Shown: positions 8,655 through 16,364 of the stretch, one piece after another | Position numbering within the stretch: the first letter of the stretch is position 1 | Layout of the letters: the number at the start of each line of letters is the position of its first letter | Source: Pontibacter roseus DSM 17521 | GTDB lineage: Bacteria > Bacteroidota > Bacteroidia > Cytophagales > Hymenobacteraceae | Assembly: GCF_000373265.1 (NCBI RefSeq) | Contig: NZ_KB890769.1 | Location: forward strand, 62,001-126,000 | Reading direction: 5' to 3' | DNA: 64,000 nt | The notes under the pieces: generated by a model | What the model was told of the DNA's origin: nothing | Seen by the model: only the letters and a program-made list of their open reading frames with translations | The model's database searches: none | Made by a program: the position numbers and the translations under genes

Positions 8655-9470
8655 GTGTCTACAACCGAATCTGCATCGAACTATGACGGCCTGGAGAGCA
8701 TGCCCCTGCGGGAGCTCCTGGAGAACATAAACCGGGAAGACCAATCCGTTCCTCTTGCGGTAGAGCGCGCCATTCCTCAGGTAGAGGCGCTGGTAAACGC
8801 CACCGTGGATAGGCTGAAGCAAGGGGGCCGGCTCTTTTACATAGGCGCCGGCACAAGTGGCAGGCTAGGTATAGTAGATGCATCTGAGTGCCCTCCTACC
8901 TACGGTGTGCCCCATGGCCTGATCATAGGCATCATTGCCGGCGGAGACGGCGCCATACGCAAGGCCGTGGAGTTCGCAGAGGACGACACCACACAGGCTT
9001 GGAAGGACCTGCAGGAGCACCAGGTGACGGAGCAGGACATAGTGGTAGGTATAGCCGCCTCAGGCAGCACCCCCTACGTGGTAGGTGGACTGCAAGCCTG
9101 CCGCAGCAGAGGTATAGCCACTGGCTGCATCGTCTGCAACGCCAACAGTCCAATCGCCGCTGAGGCTGACTACCCCGTTGAAATCTTCACGGGTCCTGAA
9201 TTTGTGACCGGCAGCACCCGTATGAAGGCCGGAACGGCGCAGAAGCTCGTCCTGAACATGCTGACCACCGCCACCATGGTACAACTGGGACACGTGAAAG
9301 GCAACAAGATGGTGGATATGCAGCTGTCCAACCACAAGCTAGTGGAGCGCGGCACCCGCATGCTAATGGAGGAACTGCAACTCACAAAGCCCGAGGCAGC
9401 CGCCCTGCTCCAGAAGTATGGCAGCGTGCGGGCGGCCATTGAAGCCTACCGAAATGGAGAAAAGGAATAA
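8655..9470 (+). CDS. murQ: N-acetylmuramic acid 6-phosphate etherase
   Basis: MurQ cleaves the lactyl ether of MurNAc-6-phosphate to give GlcNAc-6-phosphate and lactate during recycling of peptidoglycan. The 271-residue product has the SIS-domain signature GAGTSGRLGIVDASECPPTYG near residue 62, ending in the family-specific ECPPT, and the later GSTRMKAGTAQK segment. The start is GTG at 8655; the next ATG would remove about 15 residues that fit the family N-terminus. It is slightly shorter than E. coli MurQ (about 298). With the preceding sugar kinase it makes a two-gene recycling unit, closed by a strong terminator. Confidence 0.93.
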   Translation: MSTTESASNYDGLESMPLRELLENINREDQSVPLAVERAIPQVEALVNATVDRLKQGGRLFYIGAGTSGRLGIVDASECPPTYGVPHGLIIGIIAGGDGAIRKAVEFAEDDTTQAWKDLQEHQVTEQDIVVGIAASGSTPYVVGGLQACRSRGIATGCIVCNANSPIAAEADYPVEIFTGPEFVTGSTRMKAGTAQKLVLNMLTTATMVQLGHVKGNKMVDMQLSNHKLVERGTRMLMEELQLTKPEAAALLQKYGSVRAAIEAYRNGEKE

Positions 9471-9510
9471 ACAGGAAGAGGGCAGCCATTCAGCTGCCCT
9501 CTTCCTGTTT
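9469..9510. terminator. bidirectional terminator between murQ and the convergent gene
   Basis: An 18-bp perfect stem with a 6-base loop (9487-9492). The outer arms are A-rich on one side and T-rich on the other, so it can stop transcription from both murQ (plus) and the convergent minus-strand gene ending at 9527. Confidence 0.85.
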
Positions 9511-9526
9511 GATATGTCTTTTGTTG

Positions 9527-10612
9527 TTACTCTGCCGCTACCAAGCGTTCTGTCAGCACCTTGGCTGCCTCTTTGCTTGGCACTTTGTAGTTTACAACGG
9601 CCCAATCATATCCCAGTTTGAAGCGTGGGTCTCCTGTAGCGTATAGCATCTTGGTACGGTAGTCGGCAACGGTTTCCAAGCCTAGGGCGGCACGCATCTC
9701 GTTCACCTTCTCCTCCTCGGTCTCGCTTATCCGCTCGGTCAGGTAGCGGTTGCTGACGTTCCCCAGTTCCTCGTCTTCCTCGCAGTCCTTGGGCTTGTTG
9801 CAATTCACTTTGGCCAGTATCTTCGACTTATACAGGTTTTTGCCCTGCTGCTGGTCCATCAGGTAGGCGGCAGCATGCGGGTCGAGCCTACCGTCGTGCA
9901 CGGCTTTGGTCAGTACCGGCGTAAAGTCATACCCATTGCGGGCCACCGTCTGCCTTTGTATCACAATGCTGAAGCGAGGCAGCTGCTCCAGGGTATCGGC
10001 CACGCCTATCAGGTTCTCATCCGGGAAACCGCCGTGCTGTTCCATCCAGGCGAGGAGCTTTTTCACGTTGTCGGCCTCTATCTTGCGCAGCGTGTCGCCG
10101 TGCACTTTCAAACCTCCCTTCGCCTGCCGGAAGTACTGGTCGCGCGCCCACAGCTCATCCAAATCGGCACGCAAATCCAGGTCGGCAGTCTCCCGGAATT
10201 CCTTGCGCCGCTTCGGGTACTTCTTCACAAACTTCTTCCAGCTCTTTTTCTCCTGCAGCGGAGCGAAAGCCTCCTGTTTCTCCAGGTACTCCAGGCTCAC
10301 CCCTTTCTCCACCAGCTTCTCCAGGTACTTGATGGTGAGTTTCTCATTCTCGGTGAGCATGGCGCAGGTGGCGGCATTGTAGTAATCTCTTGCAAAGGCC
10401 CTGGGCACAGCCGAAAAAGCAGTTCGGTAGGCATCCAAAGCACCGGCGTAGTCCTTGCCCTGAATCAGGCGCTCGGCCTGGTTGATGAGCGGGTGGTATA
10501 CCTTCACATAGTCTGGCCCTGCCACGCTGGTACCGTATCCTGTGATGGGGCAGGAAAGCAGCAGCAGTAGGAACAATGGTATGGCAAGAAGTGGTTTCAA
10601 TCGTGGCATCAT
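9527..10612 (-). CDS. secreted or lipid-anchored protein of unknown function, possibly DUF6624-like
   Basis: A 361-residue protein with an N-terminal hydrophobic stretch and a lipobox-like LLSC at about residues 17-20, so export and possible lipid anchoring are likely. Residues 40-110 look like one or two TPR-type helix pairs (INQAERLIQGKDYAGALDAY). The C-terminal half contains LDPHAAAYLMDQQQ, which recalls DUF6624-type proteins, but I cannot confirm this. The last 60 residues describe an ALGLETVADYRTKMLYA segment with no motif I know. It is transcribed alone, convergent with murQ. Function unknown. Confidence 0.7.
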   Translation of the reverse strand: MMPRLKPLLAIPLFLLLLLSCPITGYGTSVAGPDYVKVYHPLINQAERLIQGKDYAGALDAYRTAFSAVPRAFARDYYNAATCAMLTENEKLTIKYLEKLVEKGVSLEYLEKQEAFAPLQEKKSWKKFVKKYPKRRKEFRETADLDLRADLDELWARDQYFRQAKGGLKVHGDTLRKIEADNVKKLLAWMEQHGGFPDENLIGVADTLEQLPRFSIVIQRQTVARNGYDFTPVLTKAVHDGRLDPHAAAYLMDQQQGKNLYKSKILAKVNCNKPKDCEEDEELGNVSNRYLTERISETEEEKVNEMRAALGLETVADYRTKMLYATGDPRFKLGYDWAVVNYKVPSKEAAKVLTERLVAAE

Positions 10613-10864
10613 GTAGCAAAGGGTGTTATCAAGGGGAACATAAAGTTAATAACGCGTGCTAAGGAGCGTTCGCATAGGCGGCGCCAAATTTTACCTGTTT
10701 ATACCTGCAAGGCAGCGGCAGAGTTGAGTCGTTGGCGCATTTTGTGGTGCAGGTGGTGTTAGCACCCTCTACAAATGTGCAAAAACCAATCACTATTGCC
10801 AACTTTGAGCAGATGCTTTAAGTAGATAAATCAAATCCGACCTACTGCAAAGACGGCCAATTTT

Positions 10865-11434
10865 ATGCATACGATAGAACCCTTTTATAACTGGCTGGAG
10901 CTGTATTCTGCCACTGACGACCCCCGGTCCCCGCTGTATGGCGCCGAGAACAGCCTCACGCACTATACCAATACCATCTACGGCTACTACATCCATCCGC
11001 AGTGGGACGACATCGACTCCGAAACGCTATACCTGAAGATTCTCTATACCGACTACGACAAGGGCTATACCATCATCGAGTTCATTGGCGAGTGGAACGA
11101 CGCCTTGAACAACGACATCATGAAACTCAAGCGCAACATCATAGACCCGCTGGTGCAGGAGGGCATCAAACACTTCATCCTGATTGGCGAGAACGTCTTC
11201 AACTTCCATGGCTCCGAGGACGACTACTACGAAGAGTGGTTTGAGGATGTGGAGGAAGGCTGGATTGCGGCCATCAGCTTCCGCGATTTCGTGCTGAGCG
11301 AGATGCGCAGCTACAACCTTGACTCCTACATCAATTACGGCGGCACTCTTGACGATGTGCACTGGCGCACCTATACCCCCAAGCGGCTTTTCAGTCTGGT
11401 TAACAGTATGATTCAGAAGCGACTGGGCGCGTAG
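10865..11434 (+). CDS. conserved-looking protein of unknown function
   Basis: A 189-residue soluble, acidic, aromatic-rich protein without signal peptide or membrane segment. The middle part (NDALNNDIMKLKRNIIDPL, then HFILIGENVFNFHGS) alternates predicted strands and helices and looks like one compact alpha/beta domain. I do not recognise the family. Codon use and GC content match the neighbours, and a very strong hairpin terminator follows, so it is a real single-gene unit. The ATG at 10865 follows a 252-bp gap that also holds one AGGTATA-family element. Confidence 0.75.
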   Translation: MHTIEPFYNWLELYSATDDPRSPLYGAENSLTHYTNTIYGYYIHPQWDDIDSETLYLKILYTDYDKGYTIIEFIGEWNDALNNDIMKLKRNIIDPLVQEGIKHFILIGENVFNFHGSEDDYYEEWFEDVEEGWIAAISFRDFVLSEMRSYNLDSYINYGGTLDDVHWRTYTPKRLFSLVNSMIQKRLGA

Positions 11435-11446
11435 TGGGTCCAAGCC

Positions 11447-11491
11447 AAAATCAAAAGAGCGGGCTCGTGACGAGCCCGCTCTTTTGATTTT
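11447..11491. terminator. long hairpin terminator after the 189-residue protein
   Basis: A 21-bp perfect stem (11447-11467 with 11471-11491) and a 3-base loop. It ends in a T-rich arm on both strands and lies between a plus-strand gene and the convergent small lipoprotein gene, so it probably serves both. Confidence 0.85.
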
Positions 11492-11506
11492 ATACCTGAA
11501 GGCAGC

Positions 11507-11701
11507 CTACTGAACTACTGCAGTCGTGTCGCCGTCTTCAATGCGGTCAGCTTCCTGCTCACCGGCTTCTTCAATCTGGTCTGCCTGCTGTTCTGCAGAA
11601 TCTTCTACTTGGTCAGCTCTTTCATCGGCTGGTGAGTCGCAAGACGCGAATGTGAAAGTGAAAAGACCAGCGGCCAGGAAAAGGTAAATTGACTTTTTCA
11701 T
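11507..11701 (-). CDS. small acidic lipoprotein 1
   Basis: A 64-residue precursor starting MKKSIYLFLAAGLF, with the lipobox FASC placing the lipidated cysteine at about residue 20. The mature part is only about 44 residues, mostly Asp, Glu, Gln and Ala in a heptad-like pattern (AEQQADQIEEAGEQEADRIE) that could form an amphipathic helix. It is the last of three related genes on this strand. No enzymatic domain is possible at this size; a surface, periplasmic or stress-related role is guesswork. Confidence 0.72.
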   Translation of the reverse strand: MKKSIYLFLAAGLFTFTFASCDSPADERADQVEDSAEQQADQIEEAGEQEADRIEDGDTTAVVQ

Positions 11702-11886
11702 GTTTATGGATTTAGGGTGATGGTGGAAAAATGATTGGTTGTAGCTGCGTGCACCACCTCCTGCACAGTAGCTTGAAAGGCAATACGCAGGTTGCCAACA
11801 TTGGTTTAGGTATATATATAAATCGTATCGTAAAGAGCCTTCCCTACCCCGTCATACCCGAGCAGCAGGGTACGCATCCAACTGAA

Positions 11887-11913
11887 ACAGCAGGACTTTT
11901 TGGGTCCTGCTGT
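11887..11913 (-). terminator. hairpin after small lipoprotein 2
   Basis: A 10-bp perfect stem (ACAGCAGGAC / GTCCTGCTGT) with a 7-base loop, 12 bases past the stop of the gene at 11925. The T-run on the minus strand is short, so termination may be partial. Confidence 0.6.
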
Positions 11914-11924
11914 CAAGTGTCGTG

Positions 11925-12107
11925 TTAGTTATTGCGGTCTGTGGCATCTTCTGCTTCGTCGGCGGCTTCTTCTACTTCATCTCCTGCCTCTTCGGCAGCG
12001 CCTTCCACTTCTTCCATACCTTCTTCGGCTCTGTTCTCCTCACGCGACTCGCATGATGCGAACGTGAACAGACCTGCGACCATCAAAAAATAGATTGGCT
12101 TTTTCAT
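11925..12107 (-). CDS. small acidic lipoprotein 2
   Basis: A 60-residue precursor (MKKPIYFLMVAGLFTFASC) with the lipidated cysteine at about residue 19, followed by a nearly all-acidic tail of Glu, Asp and Ala (EEVEGAAEEAGDEVEEAADE). The signal peptide is almost the same as that of the genes on both sides, which indicates tandem duplication with loss of similarity in the mature part. A 49-base hairpin lies directly upstream of its start. Function unknown. Confidence 0.7.
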   Translation of the reverse strand: MKKPIYFLMVAGLFTFASCESREENRAEEGMEEVEGAAEEAGDEVEEAADEAEDATDRNN

Positions 12108-12128
12108 GTAGTTTAGGTTTAAGTGAAT

Positions 12129-12177
12129 GTGATGTAGTGCCGCAAAAGCCTTAGCGGCTTTTCCGGCACTACATCAC
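12129..12177 (-). other. 49-base hairpin upstream of small lipoprotein 2
   Basis: Outer arms of 14 bp (12129-12142 with 12164-12177) enclose a C-C mismatch and an inner 7-bp stem (AAAAGCC / GGCTTTT) with a 5-base loop. It starts 21 bases before the ATG of the gene at 12107 and follows a separate terminator at 12218-12249. It could be a 5'-UTR structure or part of a double terminator. Confidence 0.6.
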
Positions 12178-12217
12178 GGACACCAATACGCTAGCCCATA
12201 ACCTTGGTTGTGTTAAA

Positions 12218-12249
12218 TAAGGAAAGCACCCCGAAGAGTGCTTTCCTTA
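12218..12249 (-). terminator. terminator after small lipoprotein 3
   Basis: A 12-bp perfect stem (TAAGGAAAGCAC / GTGCTTTCCTTA) with an 8-base loop, 40 bases past the stop of the gene at 12290. On the minus strand it is followed by a short T-rich stretch. Confidence 0.7.
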
Positions 12250-12289
12250 GCCCCGGCCAGGCCGGAGCGATGTTTGGTACTGTTGCTGA

Positions 12290-12481
12290 TTACTGAACCT
12301 GCGTTGTATCAACAGGAGTAGCAGTAGTGTCAACTGTAGTAGCAGCTGTGTCTACGTCAGTCACTTCTACTTCCTCTACTGTCTCAGTAGATTCAACCTC
12401 AGTTGCAGTTTCTTCTGCGCTGTTGCAAGACGCGAAAGCGAAAAGACCAGCAACGAATAGTAAGCCAAATACCTTTTTCAT
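12290..12481 (-). CDS. small acidic lipoprotein 3
   Basis: A 63-residue precursor with the same type of signal as its two neighbours (VAGLFAFASC, lipidated cysteine about residue 19). The mature segment is low in complexity: Glu/Val/Thr first, then a repeated VDTTAT-type pattern ending VDTTQVQ. It has no recognisable domain. It is first in the row and has its own terminator, so the three genes are probably separate transcripts rather than one operon. Confidence 0.7.
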   Translation of the reverse strand: MKKVFGLLFVAGLFAFASCNSAEETATEVESTETVEEVEVTDVDTAATTVDTTATPVDTTQVQ

Positions 12482-12554
12482 GTTGTTTTGTTATTTTATG
12501 AAAATGAAGCTTCAAGTTTACTTAAATATTTTCATATGTTAATATACTTGGAAC

Positions 12555-13868
12555 CTATTTTTTCTTGAACAACACTTTGATAGGCACACCCTCAAAGCCG
12601 AAGTGCTTCCGGATGCTGTTTTCCAGGTAGCGGGCGTAGGGTTCCTTCACGTACTGCGGCAGGTTACAGAAGAACGCAAACGTCGGGTTGTGCGTAGGCA
12701 GTTGCGTCACGTACTTGATTTTGATGAACTTGCCCTTTACAGACGGCGGCGGGTAGCGCTCGATGTCTGGTAGTATCAGGTCGTTCAGCTTGGAAGTAGG
12801 TATTTTGCGCGTTTTCTGCTCGTATACCTCCATCGCCGTCTCAATGGCTTTGTGCACCCGCTGCTTCGTCACCACCGAGGTGAAGATGACAGGAACATAC
12901 TTGATTGGCGCAATCGCCTCCAGTATCGCCTCCTCAAAGTGCTTGGTAGAGTGCGTATCCTTCTCCACCAGGTCCCACTTGTTCACCAGAATCACGATGC
13001 CCTTGCGGTTCTTTTCAGCCAGTGTGATGATGTTCACGTCCTGGGACTCCACACCTCGGGTGGCATCCAGCATCACGATACATACATCGGCATCCTCTAG
13101 GGCGCGCACCGAGCGCATCACGGAGTAGAACTCGATGTCTTCGCTCACTTTGCTCTTGCGGCGCAGACCGGCCGTGTCTACGATGATGAACTCTTTGCCG
13201 AAGGCGTTGTAGCGGGAGTCGATGGCGTCGCGGGTGGTACCGGCAATGTCCGTCACGATGTTGCGTTCCACACCCAGCAGCATGTTCACGAACGAGGATT
13301 TTCCCACGTTTGGTCGGCCTAGCACAGCCAGTCTAGGTATACCTGCATCCGGGTCTTCCGTGCCTTCGGTTTTAAAGTGCTTTACCACCTCGTCCAGCAG
13401 CTCGCCTGTTCCGGAGCCGCTCTGTGACGATACCGGGAAAATATCTATACCTACGCCCAGCGAATAGAACTCGCCAATCTGGTGCGCGCGGGCATTGGTG
13501 TCGGCTTTGTTGGCTACTATGTAAATGGGCTTGTCGGTGCGGCGCAGCACGTTGGCGAACTCTTCGTCCAGCCCGGTCAGGCCGGCATCCACATCCACCA
13601 TGAACAGGATAACATCAGCCTCTTTGATGGCCAATTCTACCTGCTTGTTGATTTCTCCTTCGAATATATCGTCGGAGCCGTGTACGTAGCCACCTGTGTC
13701 AATCACGGTGTAATACTTGCCTGTCCAGTCGCCGTGGCCGTAGCTGCGGTCGCGGGTCACGCCGCTCTCGTTGTCCATGATGGCCTGCCGGCGTCCGACT
13801 AAGCGGTTGAAAAGTGTAGACTTGCCCACGTTCGGGCGTCCTACGATTGCAATGATGTTGGTTGACAT
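12555..13868 (-). CDS. der: ribosome assembly GTPase Der (EngA)
   Basis: A 437-residue protein with two consecutive GTPase domains, the defining feature of Der, which acts in assembly of the 50S ribosomal subunit. The first P-loop is GRPNVGKSTLFN (about residue 10) with DTGGY; the second is GRPNVGKSSFVN (about residue 184) with DTAGLRRKSKV and NKWDL. A KH-like C-terminal domain follows and ends in basic residues (KVLFKKK). It lies 63 bp downstream of era on the same strand, forming a likely two-gene ribosome-maturation operon. Confidence 0.96.
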   Translation of the reverse strand: MSTNIIAIVGRPNVGKSTLFNRLVGRRQAIMDNESGVTRDRSYGHGDWTGKYYTVIDTGGYVHGSDDIFEGEINKQVELAIKEADVILFMVDVDAGLTGLDEEFANVLRRTDKPIYIVANKADTNARAHQIGEFYSLGVGIDIFPVSSQSGSGTGELLDEVVKHFKTEGTEDPDAGIPRLAVLGRPNVGKSSFVNMLLGVERNIVTDIAGTTRDAIDSRYNAFGKEFIIVDTAGLRRKSKVSEDIEFYSVMRSVRALEDADVCIVMLDATRGVESQDVNIITLAEKNRKGIVILVNKWDLVEKDTHSTKHFEEAILEAIAPIKYVPVIFTSVVTKQRVHKAIETAMEVYEQKTRKIPTSKLNDLILPDIERYPPPSVKGKFIKIKYVTQLPTHNPTFAFFCNLPQYVKEPYARYLENSIRKHFGFEGVPIKVLFKKK

Positions 13869-13931
13869 CTAATAAAAATAAAATAGTTAAAGTGCCCCCG
13901 GAGCGCCTTGCCCCGAAGCTTTAATAGTGCG

Positions 13932-14819
13932 CTACTCGCTGTAGCCGAATCGGCGTAGTAGCTTCTGGTCGGTTCGCCAGTTCTCGTTCACGCGCACGTA
14001 TAAATCAAGAAATATTTTTTTCTGGAAAAACTGCTCCATATCCAGGCGGGCCTGTGTGCCTACCTTCTTCAGCGCTTCGCCCTTGTGGCCAATCACAATG
14101 CCTTTCTGGCTTTTGCGCTCCACGCTGATTTCGGCCCTGATGCGGATGATATCCTCTTCTTCCTTGAACTCCTCCACCACCACTTCGCAGCTGTAGGGAA
14201 TCTCCTTCTTGTAATTGAGGAAAATCTTCTCTCGGATAATCTCCGACACAAAGAAACGCTCCGGCTTGTCCGTCAGTTCATCTTTGGGATAAAAAGCGGG
14301 ATGCTCCGGCAATAACTCCATCAAGCGGTTGAACAACTGCTCTACCCCGAAATTATGCAAGGCCGAAATCGGATGTATTTCAGTCGGGTTCATCTTCTCC
14401 TGCCAGTAAGCCACCTTCTCGTTCACTTCCTCCTCCGTAGCCTGGTCAATTTTGTTGATGAGCAGCAGAATCGGCACCTCGGCGTGCTGCAGGCGCTTGA
14501 TTACATCGTCCTCGTCGTGCTTTTCGTAGATGTCCGTCACGAACAGGATGATGTCGGCGTCCTCCAGCGAGGTTCGCACGAAACTCATCATGGACTCATG
14601 CAAAGCATACTGCGGCTTGATGATGCCCGGCGTGTCAGAATACACAATCTGGAAATCTTCGCCGTTCAGGATGCCCATGATGCGGTGCCGCGTGGTCTGG
14701 GCCTTGGAAGTGATGATGGACAGCTTCTCCCCTACCAGGGCGTTCATGAGCGTAGACTTGCCCACGTTCGGCTTTCCCACTATACTTACAAAACCGGCTT
14801 TGTGCGAAGTATCAGACAT
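13932..14819 (-). CDS. era: ribosome assembly GTPase Era
   Basis: A 295-residue Era, which binds near the 3' end of 16S rRNA in maturation of the 30S subunit. The G1 motif GKPNVGKSTLMN (about residue 15), G3 DTPGI and G4 NKID are present. The C-terminal KH domain contains the GHKGEALKKVG loop at about residue 250. Length equals that of typical Era proteins. It is the first gene of the pair with der, and a TAnnTTTG-type box lies 19 bases upstream of its start. Confidence 0.96.
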   Translation of the reverse strand: MSDTSHKAGFVSIVGKPNVGKSTLMNALVGEKLSIITSKAQTTRHRIMGILNGEDFQIVYSDTPGIIKPQYALHESMMSFVRTSLEDADIILFVTDIYEKHDEDDVIKRLQHAEVPILLLINKIDQATEEEVNEKVAYWQEKMNPTEIHPISALHNFGVEQLFNRLMELLPEHPAFYPKDELTDKPERFFVSEIIREKIFLNYKKEIPYSCEVVVEEFKEEEDIIRIRAEISVERKSQKGIVIGHKGEALKKVGTQARLDMEQFFQKKIFLDLYVRVNENWRTDQKLLRRFGYSE

Positions 14820-15122
14820 GTTGTAAAATTTAAGGATGCAAAATTACTCCTTTTTTACGAAACGTGGTGAAAATGTGCGGATTTCGATTTGAAGTGTGAA
14901 CTCTACTCCTCCGACTGGTGTAGACATTAGCAGCTTCAGGATGCAGACATGAATCTTTCACCACAGATTTAAAAAGCGGCAGGGACAGAACGTCACCAAA
15001 ACATTTTGCCTGGTTTCCGCTTTATCCTCTGCCCAGCATCTATGAAGGCATAGAAATTATCAATATCCAACTAACAGGTTATACTTCGTATCTTTGTAAG
15101 GCAAAAGCACTTTAAAGTATAG
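14820..15122. other. 303-bp divergent intergenic region era/hemH
   Basis: This gap contains candidate -7 boxes for both directions: 14839-14846 (minus strand, reads TAATTTTG) for era and 15089-15096 for hemH. Between them I see no ORF with a plausible start, no tRNA-like structure and no strong hairpin. Confidence 0.5.
15089..15096 (+). promoter_or_regulatory. candidate -7 box of hemH
   Basis: TATCTTTG matches TAnnTTTG and ends 26 bases upstream of the hemH ATG. No clear TTTG lies 19-21 bases upstream, so the promoter is supported by one box only. Confidence 0.4.
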
Positions 15123-16151
15123 ATGAGCAAGAAAGCAACCGGAAAGATTGGGGTTTTGCTGGTGAACCTGGGTACACCGGACACCCCCAACACTCCTGAC
15201 GTAAGGAAATACCTGCGCGAGTTTCTCCTGGACCCGCGCGTAATCGACATAAATCCTGTGGGACGCTATGCATTGGTGAATGGTGTCATTGCTCCATTCC
15301 GCGCCCCAAAATCTGCCAAGGTATACAAGCAACTCTGGACGGAACGTGGCTCCCCACTCCTTTACCACGGGCTGGACCTGCAGAAGAAGCTGCAGGATGC
15401 GCTCGGCAACGGCTATTATGTGGCGTTTGGTATGCGCTACCAGAGCCCCAGTATAGCCAGTGCACTGGAGGAGCTACGCGAGCAGAGCGTGGACCGCATC
15501 ATCGTGCTGCCGCTGTTCCCGCAGTATGCGGCTGCCTCTACTGGCTCGGTGCAGGATAAAGTGATGGAAATTGTGAAAGAGTGGTGGGTTATACCTAGCA
15601 TAAACTTCATCTCCACCTTCTGCGATGACCCCGGCTTCATCAAATGCTTTGCAGAGTTGGGCAAGCAGCACATGGCGCAGGACGCCTACGACCACGTGAT
15701 TTTCAGCTACCATGGCCTGCCCGAGCGCCAGGTGCTGAAAGGCAGCGACAAAGGCTATTGCCAGCTTGGTGCCTGCTGCAACAGCTACAACAAGCGTAAC
15801 AAGTACTGCTACCGCGCCTCCTGTTTTGCCACCTCCAGGCTACTGGCGGCAGAGTTGGGCCTAAGCGAAGACCAATATACAGTCACCTTCCAGTCCAGGC
15901 TGCTGAAAGACCCGTGGCTGCAGCCTTATACCGACGAGGTGCTGAAGACACTGCCGGAGAGAGGCATCAAAAAGGTATTGGCGTATAGCCCCGCCTTTGT
16001 GGCAGACTGCCTGGAGACAACCATTGAGGTGGGCGAGGAATTCAAAGAGATGTTTCTGGAAGCAGGCGGAGAGAAATGGCAACTCGTGGAAAGCCTGAAC
16101 TCTGAGCCTATGTGGGTGGATGCCGTGAAGGAGATGGTGCTGCGGAACTAG
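15123..16151 (+). CDS. hemH: ferrochelatase
   Basis: Inserts ferrous iron into protoporphyrin IX in the last step of heme synthesis. The 342-residue product begins with the family motif GVLLVNLGTPDTP (about residue 10) and carries the catalytic histidine in FSYHGLPERQ (about residue 196). A cysteine-rich stretch follows (GYCQLGACCNSY and YCYRASC), an insertion I remember from other Bacteroidota ferrochelatases; whether it binds a metal or an iron-sulfur cluster is not known here. It stands alone, divergent from era. Confidence 0.94.
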   Translation: MSKKATGKIGVLLVNLGTPDTPNTPDVRKYLREFLLDPRVIDINPVGRYALVNGVIAPFRAPKSAKVYKQLWTERGSPLLYHGLDLQKKLQDALGNGYYVAFGMRYQSPSIASALEELREQSVDRIIVLPLFPQYAAASTGSVQDKVMEIVKEWWVIPSINFISTFCDDPGFIKCFAELGKQHMAQDAYDHVIFSYHGLPERQVLKGSDKGYCQLGACCNSYNKRNKYCYRASCFATSRLLAAELGLSEDQYTVTFQSRLLKDPWLQPYTDEVLKTLPERGIKKVLAYSPAFVADCLETTIEVGEEFKEMFLEAGGEKWQLVESLNSEPMWVDAVKEMVLRN

Positions 16152-16195
16152 CGAGAAGCGCCTGAATTGACGTAACCTGATGTGAGAGCTCGAGC

Positions 16196-16208
16196 AGGTA
16201 TAGGTATA
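16196..16208 (+). repeat. two overlapping AGGTATA elements
   Basis: AGGTATAGGTATA contains two copies of the dispersed heptamer sharing one base, in the 213-bp gap between hemH and the LOG-family gene. A similar overlapping pair occurs inside a gene at 38003-38015. Confidence 0.8.
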
Positions 16209-16224
16209 CGAGCAGTTATAAATA

Positions 16225-16260
16225 TAAAAAAGAGGGCCGCTGCGGAATCGCAGCGGCCCT
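16225..16260 (-). terminator. terminator of the LOG-family gene
   Basis: A 12-bp GC-rich stem (AGGGCCGCTGCG / CGCAGCGGCCCT, 16233-16260) with a 4-base loop. On the minus strand a T-rich tract follows (16225-16232). On the plus strand there is no T-run, so hemH would be stopped less efficiently. Confidence 0.75.
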
Positions 16261-16302
16261 CCTACATTAATGTAATCATGTACCTGTGGGACCTGAGGAC
16301 TA

Positions 16303-16335
16303 TACAAGGTATAGGTAAAGCACTTATACCTTGTA
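16303..16335. repeat. inverted repeat built from the AGGTATA heptamer
   Basis: Perfect 11-bp arms, TACAAGGTATA (16303-16313) and TATACCTTGTA (16325-16335), separated by 11 bases. It lies 30 bases past the stop of the LOG-family gene. It could be an RNA hairpin or a binding site for a dimeric protein. Confidence 0.75.
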
Positions 16336-16364
16336 TTGAAAAAAAGCGCAGCAAAAATCAACCA

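Noticed and set aside
9875..10570. A 231-codon plus-strand ORF opposite the secreted protein at 9527-10612
   Set aside because: The minus frame has a signal peptide and ends at a strong terminator. The plus frame is a composition artefact of GC-rich coding DNA.
11808..11822. A short TA repeat (TATATATATA) as a possible microsatellite
   Set aside because: It is only about five units long and overlaps an AGGTATA element, too short to call a functional repeat.
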